From Clostridiaceae bacterium (lineage in GTDB: Bacteria; Bacillota; Clostridia; Oscillospirales; Acutalibacteraceae): a DNA stretch of 61,456 nucleotides. The stretch spans positions 1 through 61,456 of the forward strand of contig JAEDFL010000008.1 in the NCBI GenBank assembly GCA_016292785.1. The letters are read 5' to 3'. The position numbers were made by a program, and so were the translations under genes. Positions 25,252-33,700 of the stretch are shown here, piece after piece. Positions within the stretch are counted from its first letter, which is position 1; the number at the start of each line of letters is the position of its first letter. Under the pieces are notes generated by a model. That model saw only the letters and a program-made list of their open reading frames with translations, made no database searches and was not told the DNA's origin.

Positions 25252-25743
25252 TTATCCCACAATCACGGTGACAACTCCCGTGACTTCGCCCTGAAGCTCT
25301 CCGTTCAGATATGCCTGAGCGGAATATGAGCAGTTGTACTCACCCGAATCAAGCACCTCGGTCAGCTTATCTTTTTCAAGGCACTCGCCCGGTTTTATCA
25401 TCGGTGAGGTGTAGATCATTTCGCCGTTATCCCTGTAAATAACGAATTTGATATCATACAGGCAGGTTTCGGGATTTTCCAGCATAACGCTGCCGAGGGA
25501 GTATTTATCCTCAAATACAATCCGCTTGTTGATAAGATAACGGATCTCGCCCTCCGGCACGTTCATTATGTGAACATCGGGATCGACGCCCGAAAGAACG
25601 CCCTCGCTGACCTTTCCGCCGGGTGAGAGCTTCAATCGGATTTGGGAGACCGTACCCGTCATAAACAATATGCCTATCACGACGGCAAGCACAGCGACGG
25701 CGGAGATCAATATTATTTTTTTGTTCGCTTTATTCTTCGCCAT
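25252..25743 (-). CDS. Bitopic membrane protein, last gene of the surface-fibre locus
   Basis: A 163-residue protein with a basic cytoplasmic start (MAKNKANKK), one membrane helix (IILISAVAVLAVVIGILFM) and an extracellular domain. The outer domain contains LYDIKFVIYRDNGEMIYTSP, then IKPGECLEKDKLTEVLDSGEY and a closing beta hairpin. The same pattern (cytokine-like VYxxxGExxYxS...PG....KLxxxL..G.y) occurs in the neighbour ending at 25730, so the two ectodomains are related. The gene overlaps that neighbour by 14 bases and has a poor ribosome site, so it is probably translationally coupled. It may hold or receive a fibre subunit at the membrane; that is inference. Confidence 0.75.
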   Translation of the reverse strand: MAKNKANKKIILISAVAVLAVVIGILFMTGTVSQIRLKLSPGGKVSEGVLSGVDPDVHIMNVPEGEIRYLINKRIVFEDKYSLGSVMLENPETCLYDIKFVIYRDNGEMIYTSPMIKPGECLEKDKLTEVLDSGEYNCSYSAQAYLNGELQGEVTGVVTVIVG

Positions 25744-26602
25744 TGTACTCAACACCGACCGCAATTTTTATTTTTGCATATTTCGTTCCGATTTTTTTGT
25801 TGGTAGCTTTATCGTAAGCGTTCACCGCAACCTTAACATCGTGAACGCCGTAACTCAATTCCGTGAAAAGCTTCGCCTTGTTAATCTCCCTGCCCGGCTC
25901 AAGTCCGAGCGAACGGTAAAGCACCTCTCCGTCACTGTCGTAGACAGTTGCGATAAGTATGCAATCGTTGCTTTTCGGATTGCCGAAGCAGAGATCCTCG
26001 GTTGAAAAATCATCTCCGACATTCACAACAGAGTTGAAATAGAACTGAAACCGACGGCTTCCTCTCGCTTTTAAGGCGTCGATGAAAACCTGCTGTTGCT
26101 GAGCATTGAATACGCTTTCCTCCGCAACCGCTTCGCTCTCTGTCCTGCCGTTAAATTCTATCGCCCTGATTTGAGCAGGGACGTTCAGGCTTACGGATTT
26201 TGACAGATAAACGCAGCCGGTTATCAGTAAGGCGATCGGAAGGACTATGCAGGTAAAAATCCTGAAATAGTTAAACGAGAGCAAAAACTCCCTGCTTGTA
26301 TAATAACGGAATTTTTTTATAAACCGTTTTTTCTTCTTCTGCCGATTTATTTTTGCGGTTTCTTTCTTGGTTTTTTTCTCCGCAATTCGGTTTTCCTTTG
26401 CGCTTACCTTTTGACGCTGTTTTCTTATTTCTTCGCTGCGTTTTTCTCGCTGCTTCTGCTTGCGCTCCTTTTCCTCAAGAACACGCTTTGCGTTCTTTTC
26501 CGCCTCGGCTTTTTTCTTCTGAGCCTCTTTTTTTCTGTTATAATTGTTTTTGCCTGCGACAGTTTTACCTGCCACAGGCACATTTTTCTTATTATTAGAC
26601 AT
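25730..26602 (-). CDS. Lys-rich bitopic membrane protein of the surface-fibre locus
   Basis: A 290-residue protein. The first 90 residues are a very basic, probably helical cytoplasmic arm (EEKERKQKQREKRSEEIRKQ), ending in KKKKRFIKKFRYYTSREF. A membrane helix (IFTCIVLPIALLITGCVYL) and an outer domain of about 160 residues follow. The end of the outer domain (ATVYDSDGEVLYRSLGLEPG, KAKLFTELSYGVHDV) matches that of the next gene. The start is the ATG at 26602 with GGAAG 9 bases upstream; a TTG at 26611 is too close to it. No known family is recognised. The basic arm recalls the Lys/Glu/Ala tail of the DUF2357-like protein in the same locus. Confidence 0.72.
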   Translation of the reverse strand: MSNNKKNVPVAGKTVAGKNNYNRKKEAQKKKAEAEKNAKRVLEEKERKQKQREKRSEEIRKQRQKVSAKENRIAEKKTKKETAKINRQKKKKRFIKKFRYYTSREFLLSFNYFRIFTCIVLPIALLITGCVYLSKSVSLNVPAQIRAIEFNGRTESEAVAEESVFNAQQQQVFIDALKARGSRRFQFYFNSVVNVGDDFSTEDLCFGNPKSNDCILIATVYDSDGEVLYRSLGLEPGREINKAKLFTELSYGVHDVKVAVNAYDKATNKKIGTKYAKIKIAVGVEYNGEE

Positions 26603-26617
26603 ATCAATCAACTTCCA

Positions 26618-27232
26618 TTATTCCCACGGCAATTTTTCAATATTCCATAACTGCGGATAACGGTTGAACTGAACGGCATCAACCTCAATAAGAACCTTTA
26701 CCGAGGCGCCTTCTTCAAATCCGGATGCGTCAAACTTGCTTTCATCAAAACCGTTAATGAGTGAAAAAGCTTCGTTGACCGCCTTGCCGGAACAGTCGCC
26801 GCCCATATAATATACACGGTAATCAACGCTGCGGTTATCATACCATTCATCGCCGAAAATGTAGGGAATGTTTGTTGAAAACTGAGCAACTGCTCCGTCC
26901 GAGGACTGCCACTCAAAGGCGGTCTTGACTCTCAGACAGCAGGCGCTTCCGCTTCTGCGGACAGTTACTCTGAGCTTGCCGATGTAATTTTCATCATCCT
27001 TGTTAAGGCTGAGAATATAAAGTCCGTTTTCGTCCTTATACTGTCCTGCGTCAACGCTCTTTTTGCCGTTTGCAAAATAAACGTCAGCCGAGGTTTTTAT
27101 GCCTGAAATTGAGAAGCTCTGCGACTTTGAGGTCTGAGTAACGAACCACGCCAAAGAACTGCCGACAACGGCAATTACAGCGATAACAGCCACGATCAAT
27201 ACTATTGCTTTTTTGCTTATCTTGTTTGACAT
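26618..27232 (-). CDS. SipW-dependent secreted protein (TasA/CalY-like)
   Basis: A 204-residue secreted protein. The signal peptide (MSNKISKKAIVLIVAVIAVIAVVGSS) ends in LAWFVTQTSKS, the A-W-F motif of substrates cut by SipW-type signal peptidases. The mature part is beta-rich (GIKTSADVYFANGKKSVDAG) with a Cys pair (ACCLRV). TasA and camelysin/CalY relatives form extracellular fibres in Bacillus biofilms, and this gene is one of five such in the locus. The ATG at 27232 has GGGG 8 bases upstream; the GTG at 27241 is less likely. Confidence 0.78.
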   Translation of the reverse strand: MSNKISKKAIVLIVAVIAVIAVVGSSLAWFVTQTSKSQSFSISGIKTSADVYFANGKKSVDAGQYKDENGLYILSLNKDDENYIGKLRVTVRRSGSACCLRVKTAFEWQSSDGAVAQFSTNIPYIFGDEWYDNRSVDYRVYYMGGDCSGKAVNEAFSLINGFDESKFDASGFEEGASVKVLIEVDAVQFNRYPQLWNIEKLPWE

Positions 27233-27251
27233 ATCCGTCACCCCGATTCCG

Positions 27252-27860
27252 TTAAGCGATTATACCGTCCTTATCCTGAGTTGCAGTCATATAGATCCTC
27301 GTTGCATAGCTGACGGTATTTCCTTTGTTAAGCTCTGCACTTACATCATCATATTCAACCCAGCTTGCGATCTTGATTTCTTTAGTCTCACCGGGAGCCA
27401 AAAGAATGTATTTCTCGCTGTTGTATTTGTCAAGCTCAGCCTTTGTGAGAGCGGAAACATTCGCCTTGATCGTATCCTTAATGCTTCCGTTCACAATCAT
27501 ATCGTCCGTATATACGAACCAGCGGTATCCCTTTACTCCGTCAGCAATATTGATGCTGAAATAAACTCTCACAGGGATGTTGCCGGAATTTGTGACATTG
27601 ATGTTGTCGAAATTGACAGCCTTGTCAAAGAGAATCTCGTTGTTGTCGGCAAGCTTTGTCGCCGCATCAAACTGAACGTTGTGGTTGATTATAAACCTTG
27701 TGTTCACGGAAAGATTTCCGAAAACGAAGCTGTCGCCGCTGTCGATCGTTCCGCTTTCATAAAACCATGCAGAGGTCTTTGACATACCGGAAAAATAACC
27801 GATGCAAAGCACAAGGGCGATAGCCATAAGAGGCGTCAACACCTTTCTTATTCTATTCAT
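27252..27860 (-). CDS. SipW-dependent secreted protein (TasA/CalY-like)
   Basis: A 202-residue secreted protein with signal peptide NRIRKVLTPLMAIALVLCIGY and the AWF motif in KTSAWFYESG. The mature domain (SGDSFVFGNLSVNTRFII) then has VTNSGNIPVRVYFSIN and LAPGETKEIKIASWVEY, a pattern like camelysin/TasA domains that carry a G-x-I/V-P/D-V strand. It overlaps the end of the preceding signal peptidase gene by 8 bases. GGAGG stands 8 bases before the ATG at 27860, so that start is preferred over the GTG at 27869. Confidence 0.8.
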   Translation of the reverse strand: MNRIRKVLTPLMAIALVLCIGYFSGMSKTSAWFYESGTIDSGDSFVFGNLSVNTRFIINHNVQFDAATKLADNNEILFDKAVNFDNINVTNSGNIPVRVYFSINIADGVKGYRWFVYTDDMIVNGSIKDTIKANVSALTKAELDKYNSEKYILLAPGETKEIKIASWVEYDDVSAELNKGNTVSYATRIYMTATQDKDGIIA

Positions 27861-28383
27861 CGCTGTCACCTCCGTTTTTCTTTGCTTTTATTTTAGTCAG
27901 AATAATGTTAATTGCAATCAAAGCTATTGCAACCGCCGCAAGAATAATCAAACCTTTAATCTGCGACAGACTGCCGAATGTGATCGTAATAAAGCCGAGC
28001 AACGGCACGCTGTACCACATTCTGCCGACTATTCTGTCCGCCGGCGTATCCATAGGATCCTTTTCGGGGTTGTTGTCTCCCTTTGTGGAAACCGTTTTGT
28101 TTTCACGGTCAATATCGACTATTCGGTGGGTAAAGTATTCTTTGCCGTCCGCCGAGCCGACCGTAACCACATCGCCGATTTTCAGCTCGTCAAACTCAGC
28201 CTCACGAGAGAAAACCACATCTCCTCGCTCAAGCGTTTTTGCCATACTCTGACTTGTAACGGCATAGCCCTTTGCACCGCTCAGAAAATTGAAAGCCACA
28301 AATCCGACCGAAATTACTGTAATTATCGCCAGAAAATTGAATAGTATATTTCCGAGCTTCAGCTTTGTCCTGCTTTTATTCAT
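27853..28383 (-). CDS. SipW-like signal peptidase I (third of the 27-30 kb group)
   Basis: A 176-residue signal peptidase of the ER/SipW type. One N-terminal membrane helix comes first, then the catalytic Ser in VTSQSMAKTL (S46) with RGDVV and KIGDVVTV. FTHRI gives the catalytic His (H86) in place of the Lys of ordinary bacterial enzymes, and TKGDNN closes the site. A second membrane helix is at the C-terminus. It overlaps the preceding AWF-motif gene by 4 bases (ATGA) and the next one by 8. That spacing suggests that each peptidase is made together with its substrate. Confidence 0.9.
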   Translation of the reverse strand: MNKSRTKLKLGNILFNFLAIITVISVGFVAFNFLSGAKGYAVTSQSMAKTLERGDVVFSREAEFDELKIGDVVTVGSADGKEYFTHRIVDIDRENKTVSTKGDNNPEKDPMDTPADRIVGRMWYSVPLLGFITITFGSLSQIKGLIILAAVAIALIAINIILTKIKAKKNGGDSDE

Positions 28384-29027
28384 GCGTTTGTTCCGGAGAG
28401 CTGATAGGAATCAATACTGCTCCACGAAATGTTGTCCGCCTGCTTCGCTTCAAATGTAACCTTGAGATTTACAGGCTGACCTGAATATGCCTTTGAAATA
28501 TTATCTTTGTAAACAATGCTTGAAATCGCATCAATATAAGAAACGTCGGATTTCACAGTCGGAACCGAGCTGAGATCATATATCGTGTCAGTTGCGTACT
28601 CATCGCCCATGTAGTAGAAGTAGCAAGCACCGCCTGCATTTATATTCTTCGACCACTTGCCTGCCGCAAACGTAACCTCAATGTCATCTCCGTTGCCGGA
28701 ATATATCTTCTGTTCCGCCTTTCCCGAGGCGTAGCTTGTGTACTCAATAGAGAGCCTGATCTGAACGTCTGTTGTTGAATCGTTATTGATTCTGAGCATT
28801 GCGCCCTGTCCGTCCAAGCTCACAAGATTGTCGCCCGGCATAATTATTGTTTTTTCGTCCGAATCAAGATCGGTCAGCTTGGCGGTCTGAGAGGTGCTGA
28901 CAACGGAAACGGAAATGCTCTGCTTCTTTTCAAGCGTGGTGACAAACCATGCGTATGAAGTTCCGCAGTTCATAAGTCCGATCACAACCGCCAGGGACGC
29001 AACCAAGGCAATTATTCTTTTACTCAT
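28380..29027 (-). CDS. SipW-dependent secreted protein (TasA/CalY-like)
   Basis: A 215-residue secreted protein. The signal peptide (MSKRIIALVASLAVVIGLMNCG) ends with SYAWFVTTLEKKQ, the AWF motif. The mature part is beta-rich, with a Gly-poor sandwich-like pattern (TIIMPGDNLVSLDGQGAMLR, DVQIRLSIEYTSY) and a C-terminal strand (PVNLKVTFEAKQ). It starts 8 bases inside the end of one signal peptidase gene and ends 4 bases inside the next. It is therefore packed between two of them. Confidence 0.78.
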   Translation of the reverse strand: MSKRIIALVASLAVVIGLMNCGTSYAWFVTTLEKKQSISVSVVSTSQTAKLTDLDSDEKTIIMPGDNLVSLDGQGAMLRINNDSTTDVQIRLSIEYTSYASGKAEQKIYSGNGDDIEVTFAAGKWSKNINAGGACYFYYMGDEYATDTIYDLSSVPTVKSDVSYIDAISSIVYKDNISKAYSGQPVNLKVTFEAKQADNISWSSIDSYQLSGTNA

Positions 29028-29532
29028 AAGCCCTCTTCCTTTCTGCCAAAAACAGCTCGATCTCTATCGCCGCCCAGGCGATGTATATTACTGCGACTGC
29101 GATCTTGACCGCAGTGTATCTTAAAAATTTTACAATGTATCCCAAATAAGGAATCACAGCTTCTACCTTTCCCTGAGCATATTCAGCCGGGGCAGGTCCG
29201 ACATCGTTCTCCTCGTTTGCGTCGCCCTTCGTGGTGAAGGTGCGGTTCAGCTCGTTAATTCCCACAATTCTGTGAGTGAAGCTTCTCTGCCGAGAAGGAT
29301 CCGTAAAGGTTACGATATCTCCGATACGGTAATCGTCAAAGCTCTCATATCTTTTAACATAGATAACGCTGTACGGCTTTATCGTCGGAGACATACTTCC
29401 TGTTTCAACGACGAACATATCCATCTTCATTATCTTTGGAACATAAACAACTCCGACAGCTACAACGGAAACACAGATGATGATTGCCGTAAGGAGAATA
29501 TTAATCTTTTGCTTCCGAAGACTTTTCATCAT
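29020..29532 (-). CDS. SipW-like signal peptidase I (second of the 27-30 kb group)
   Basis: About 170 residues. A membrane helix is followed by the catalytic Ser in VETGSMSPTI (S46), IGDIVTF, the catalytic His in FTHRIVG (H87) and TKGDANEEND. A C-terminal membrane helix follows. The Ser/His pair and two-helix layout are those of SipW and the eukaryotic/archaeal signal peptidases. Three ATGs stand close together (29538, 29532, 29529). The second has AAGG at 6 bases, while the first is too near it. The gene overlaps the preceding peptidase gene by about 30 bases. Confidence 0.88.
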   Translation of the reverse strand: MMKSLRKQKINILLTAIIICVSVVAVGVVYVPKIMKMDMFVVETGSMSPTIKPYSVIYVKRYESFDDYRIGDIVTFTDPSRQRSFTHRIVGINELNRTFTTKGDANEENDVGPAPAEYAQGKVEAVIPYLGYIVKFLRYTAVKIAVAVIYIAWAAIEIELFLAERKRAYE

Positions 29533-30103
29533 CTTCATCCTTCTGATCGGAAAATTTATATTCAGCGATTAGCTTCGCCAGATTAACCGACTCACCCAAG
29601 GTAATAAATATCAGCGGCAGAACGATAAAAATCAGAATGATCGTCGGATTTCTCAGAACGTCAAAAACCGATCCGCCCACCGAGCCTAAATTCATAATCA
29701 TCTTGCCGACAAGGTCGATCTCAAAAACCGCCGCAGTATCGGCGTATTCGTTTGCGTCGCCCTTTGTGCGAAAGATTTTTTCTCCGCTTTCGCTCTGCTT
29801 GATTTCAATTATCCTATGGGTATTCACTTTTCCGGAAATGTCAACGTCGTTTGAATAGAACGAGATAACATCGCCGACTTTCAGCGAGTCCGGCTTTACC
29901 TTGCGGACTATCACTATCCCTCCGACAGGTATTTCAGGCTCCATACTTCCGGAGGTTACCTGAAGCACGCTGAAGCCGAAAACGCTCGGAGCTTTGCCTG
30001 CCGATGCTCTGAGCACCGACACAAATATTGTCAATCCGAAAATAAATATTACAACGGAAATAACCGCCATTATTCTCGAAAAAATTTTACCTGCTTTTTT
30101 CAT
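29501..30103 (-). CDS. SipW-like signal peptidase I (first of the 27-30 kb group)
   Basis: A 200-residue signal peptidase. Helix 1 is followed by LQVTSGSMEPEIPVGG with the catalytic Ser (S53). VGDVISFY, NTHRIIEI with the catalytic His (H96) and TKGDANEYAD come next. A C-terminal helix (PTIILIFIVLPLIFITLG) precedes an acidic cytoplasmic tail. It starts 3 bases after an AWF-motif gene and has no clear ribosome site of its own, so it is likely translated by coupling. Confidence 0.9.
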   Translation of the reverse strand: MKKAGKIFSRIMAVISVVIFIFGLTIFVSVLRASAGKAPSVFGFSVLQVTSGSMEPEIPVGGIVIVRKVKPDSLKVGDVISFYSNDVDISGKVNTHRIIEIKQSESGEKIFRTKGDANEYADTAAVFEIDLVGKMIMNLGSVGGSVFDVLRNPTIILIFIVLPLIFITLGESVNLAKLIAEYKFSDQKDEDDEKSSEAKD

Positions 30104-30106
30104 AAA

Positions 30107-30736
30107 TTATGATACCGGCTGAACATTGATTTTGAGTGTTCCGAGCGAGGAGGAAAGTCCCTCGATCGTTGACGGGCTGTCCTCCGCCAAACCAAGCTCG
30201 TAATAAATGACAAACACGTCGTTCTTAGCCGTCTGATAGGCTTCCAGCGATCTGCCTTCAAAAATCTTTCCGTCGGAAAGCTCCGAAAGTCTCATATAAT
30301 CGGATCCGAAAATCATCGCTCCATCCTCAAATGTAACAACATTGTTCTTGATTACCTTTGTCGCCTTGTAAACCGTGTACTTAACCTGGACAGAATTTTT
30401 AAGATCGGCATTCATATTTGACGGCAGACCGTCGATAGTCATACCGATTTTCAAAGCCTCGTCCGTAGCGGTCGTCATTACGATCTTGTATTTTTGATAC
30501 GAGCCTGCTGTCCAATTATCCAGAGCCATATCTCCGACCAGTCTTGAATAGTTTCCGTCCGTACCCTCTGAGAAGAAAATAACGTTCGCATAAGTCGGAC
30601 TGACAACCTCACCGGTAATTGACGGCACGAAGTTCTGATTTGAATCGCTGAACCAAGCGAAAGAAACAGCAATAAGAGTCAGGGCTGATGCCACAGCTAA
30701 TATTAAGTTTTTAACAAACGTAAACTTTTTTCTCAT
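30107..30736 (-). CDS. SipW-dependent secreted protein (TasA/CalY-like)
   Basis: A 209-residue secreted protein. The signal peptide (MRKKFTFVKNLILAVASALTLIAV) ends in SFAWFSDSNQNF, the AWF motif with the Ser-Asp that often follows it. The mature domain is beta-rich without Cys (VSPTYANVIFFSEGTDGNY, VQVKYTVYKATKVI, TLKINVQPVS). It follows the giant GLUG protein by 19 bases and precedes a signal peptidase by 3. No exact family is recognised. Confidence 0.78.
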   Translation of the reverse strand: MRKKFTFVKNLILAVASALTLIAVSFAWFSDSNQNFVPSITGEVVSPTYANVIFFSEGTDGNYSRLVGDMALDNWTAGSYQKYKIVMTTATDEALKIGMTIDGLPSNMNADLKNSVQVKYTVYKATKVIKNNVVTFEDGAMIFGSDYMRLSELSDGKIFEGRSLEAYQTAKNDVFVIYYELGLAEDSPSTIEGLSSSLGTLKINVQPVS

Positions 30737-30755
30737 TGTAACATCAACCCTCTAT

Positions 30756-33700
30756 TTATTTACCAATAACGCTCCAAATTGATCTGATTCCCCACGACGG
30801 CTTTGCCTCAACGATCTCAACCGAGACCGTAACCGAGTCGGAATTTCCGATTTCAACAAGCTTACCCTCGTTCTTCATATCCTTAACCTTGAGTGACTTT
30901 CCGTCAGAATCCGTTGCCTTGACCTTGTAGCCATAGCCTGTCGGCAGGCTGAGATCAACATACAGCTTACCGTCGGCAACACTCGCATAGTTAATATCTC
31001 TTGTCTCGGAGCCAACCTCTGTGAAGAAACTGAATGAATTGGAATCACTTCCGTGCTTGCTCTTGAGCATCACACCTATGAGCTTTCCGCCGAGATCCTT
31101 GGTTGAATCCGTTACGGAATAGCTGACCTTAACCGAATTTTCGGTTGACGGCTCTGCGTATCTTGCAATTGTATTATCCGCCGAAGCAAAGTCCTTGTTC
31201 CTCATGAGAGTAATCGTCAGACCGTTTGATCTGTCAACGCTTACTGCATTGGAATTGACCTCGGCAGGTACTTTTATGTCGGTATAGTTCATCGCCGTTC
31301 CGACATTCATACCGGAAATATACTTAACCGTCATTGCCGCAAACTCAACCGCCGTGGCAAGCTTCGCGCTTCTTTCGGTCGAGTTAAGCGCTGCCGGGAC
31401 TGCGTAGCCTGAGGTCTCTGAGAATCCGACAACAGATGCTGCAGAAAGAGCCTTTGTCGAAGCTTCCTTCATCGCATCGGTTTCGCCCTCGAAGGCGGCT
31501 GTTCTGTCCGTTGCTGTACTTCCGTCAAAGAGAACATTGTCTGCGGAAGAAGTTCCGGCAAAGCGTCCTGCGATATTTCCTGACTTGCCGTCCGAGGACT
31601 TGACCATATTGCCGAATATGGAATTGCTTAACTTAGTATATTCTGCTTCACCGACAAGTCCGCCTGCGTATCCGCCGACAGAAACAAATGCCGTTGAAAC
31701 GGTGCTGTCAATCTGCGAGTTATATGCCGCGCCGACAAGTCCGCCTGCGGCAATAAGGGAAGCTCCCTGAACTCTACCCGATGTAACGCAGTTTTCAATC
31801 TTTGTGCCGTTAATCGCACGTCCTGCAATAATGCCTGCGTCCTGAGCCTTTGAGTAAGCGTTGATGTCGGCAATAACAACACAGTTTTCAACTACCGCTC
31901 CGTCCAGTGTTCCCGCAACGGCACCGAGAGATTCGGAATTTCCTCCGTCAATGTCAAAGCCGACAAAGCCGATATTTTTAACCGTTCCGCTTACATTTTC
32001 AAAAAGTGACGATCCGCTGAAATCATAAACAACGTGATTGCCGCCGTCAAGGATTCCTGCGAAGCTCTCAGCCGAATCAAGACCGCTGAGATCAATATCG
32101 TCGGTGAGAAGATAGTAAACCCCAGCCCTGTCTCCGTTCTGCATCATCAGTGCAAATTCATCGGCTGTTCCGATTCTGTAAGGCTCCGACTTCGTTCCAA
32201 AACCGCTGAGAAGCGAGCTGTATGAAACAGACATTGCAGTCTCAAGTCCGTCGGAATAAGTGAACACAAGCTTAGCTCCGTCCACCGTTCCAACAGCGTT
32301 GATTGAGGATTCCACAGCGTTATAATTCAATACACCGTCAGGATCCGAATGTGCCGATACAAGATCAAATCTGCGTCCGCAAAGCTCAAACGACTTGTAA
32401 GTGCCGTTTCCTGCGCTGAGAACGATATCCTCATCGGCAATAACGGTCTTTTCTCCGTCAAGAGTGATGAACGACTTCTCGGTTGAGTCAATCACGCATT
32501 TCATTGCGCTGAGATCAACCGCAGTAAACTTCAAATTCTGGAAAGAATTGATTTCCTGCGTTCCGAAAACGCTGTCATTCTGATATGATGAATAATATAC
32601 GTCTGAAATAATTTCTGTCTTTGCTGTTCTGCTGTCTGACAGCTCGGAAATATCAGCCTGTGCAATTACTGCGGCAGAAGTTTCCGCCTGTGCTTTTGCA
32701 GAGATAACGGTTTCGGAAATCAACGGCTTTTCAAGCTTTGCAAGACCTGAGCCAACCTCTGCTATTGCGCCTGCGGCAAGCTTTTCAGCCTTGACCGTAC
32801 CGCTGACATAGCATCCGCTGACGGAAGTTCCGACAGGATCGTCAAGCTTTCCGATTATTCCGCCGGCCTCATAGCCCTCAACCGTACCGCTGATTGCTAC
32901 ACCGGTGATGTCTGAATCCGATGCGCTTCCGACTGCTCCGCCGGCAACAGTACCCGACTTGACGGAAATACCGTCAAGCTGAATGTTGCTGAGCTTTCCG
33001 CTGAATACACCTGCCACACCGCCGGCTGTCTCGACCGTTGCCGAGGTTGCCGAAAGTGTCGATGATGCAGAGGATTTGCTAATTGTAATGTTCTCCGCAG
33101 TAACGTTCTCGGCAGTTCCGATAAGAATACCTGCGGTACTGCCAAACTCGCTTGAGTATGCAGAGGACGAATTGATCGTGATGTTTCTGATAACGGTATC
33201 CTTTGCGCTTCCGACAACAACACCTGCATAGTTCAAGCCTGTCACATTTGCATTGTTGATAACGAGATCAGAGATTACAGCTCCGTCGGTTGCTCCGAAA
33301 AGTCCGCCGAAGGTGTTGCCCGAAAGCTTCAGTCCGTTAATAGAATGGACTTTACCGTTATAAAGTCCGGTGAACGTACCCTTAAAGCCGCTCTCGGCAT
33401 TGCCGATTGTAACAACACCGTTGCCGACATTGTAAAATCCGCCGCCGAAGTCAAAATCTGAGGTCTTAAATCCGATATCCTCGGCAAGAGCAAAATACTT
33501 GCCCAAGCTGTCGTAATAAGCAACGGATTCAAGGTCGTACGCATTGAATATAAGATACGGATTCTCTGCCGTACCCTCGCCCTTGAGCGGAGTTCGTACA
33601 TTGGACTTGATTGCGAAATGTACAGGAATGCGAACCTCGCTGTCCGAAGCAAGGACATAATATGCTACTATAGAAATATCAGCCATATGCTCGGCTTTCA

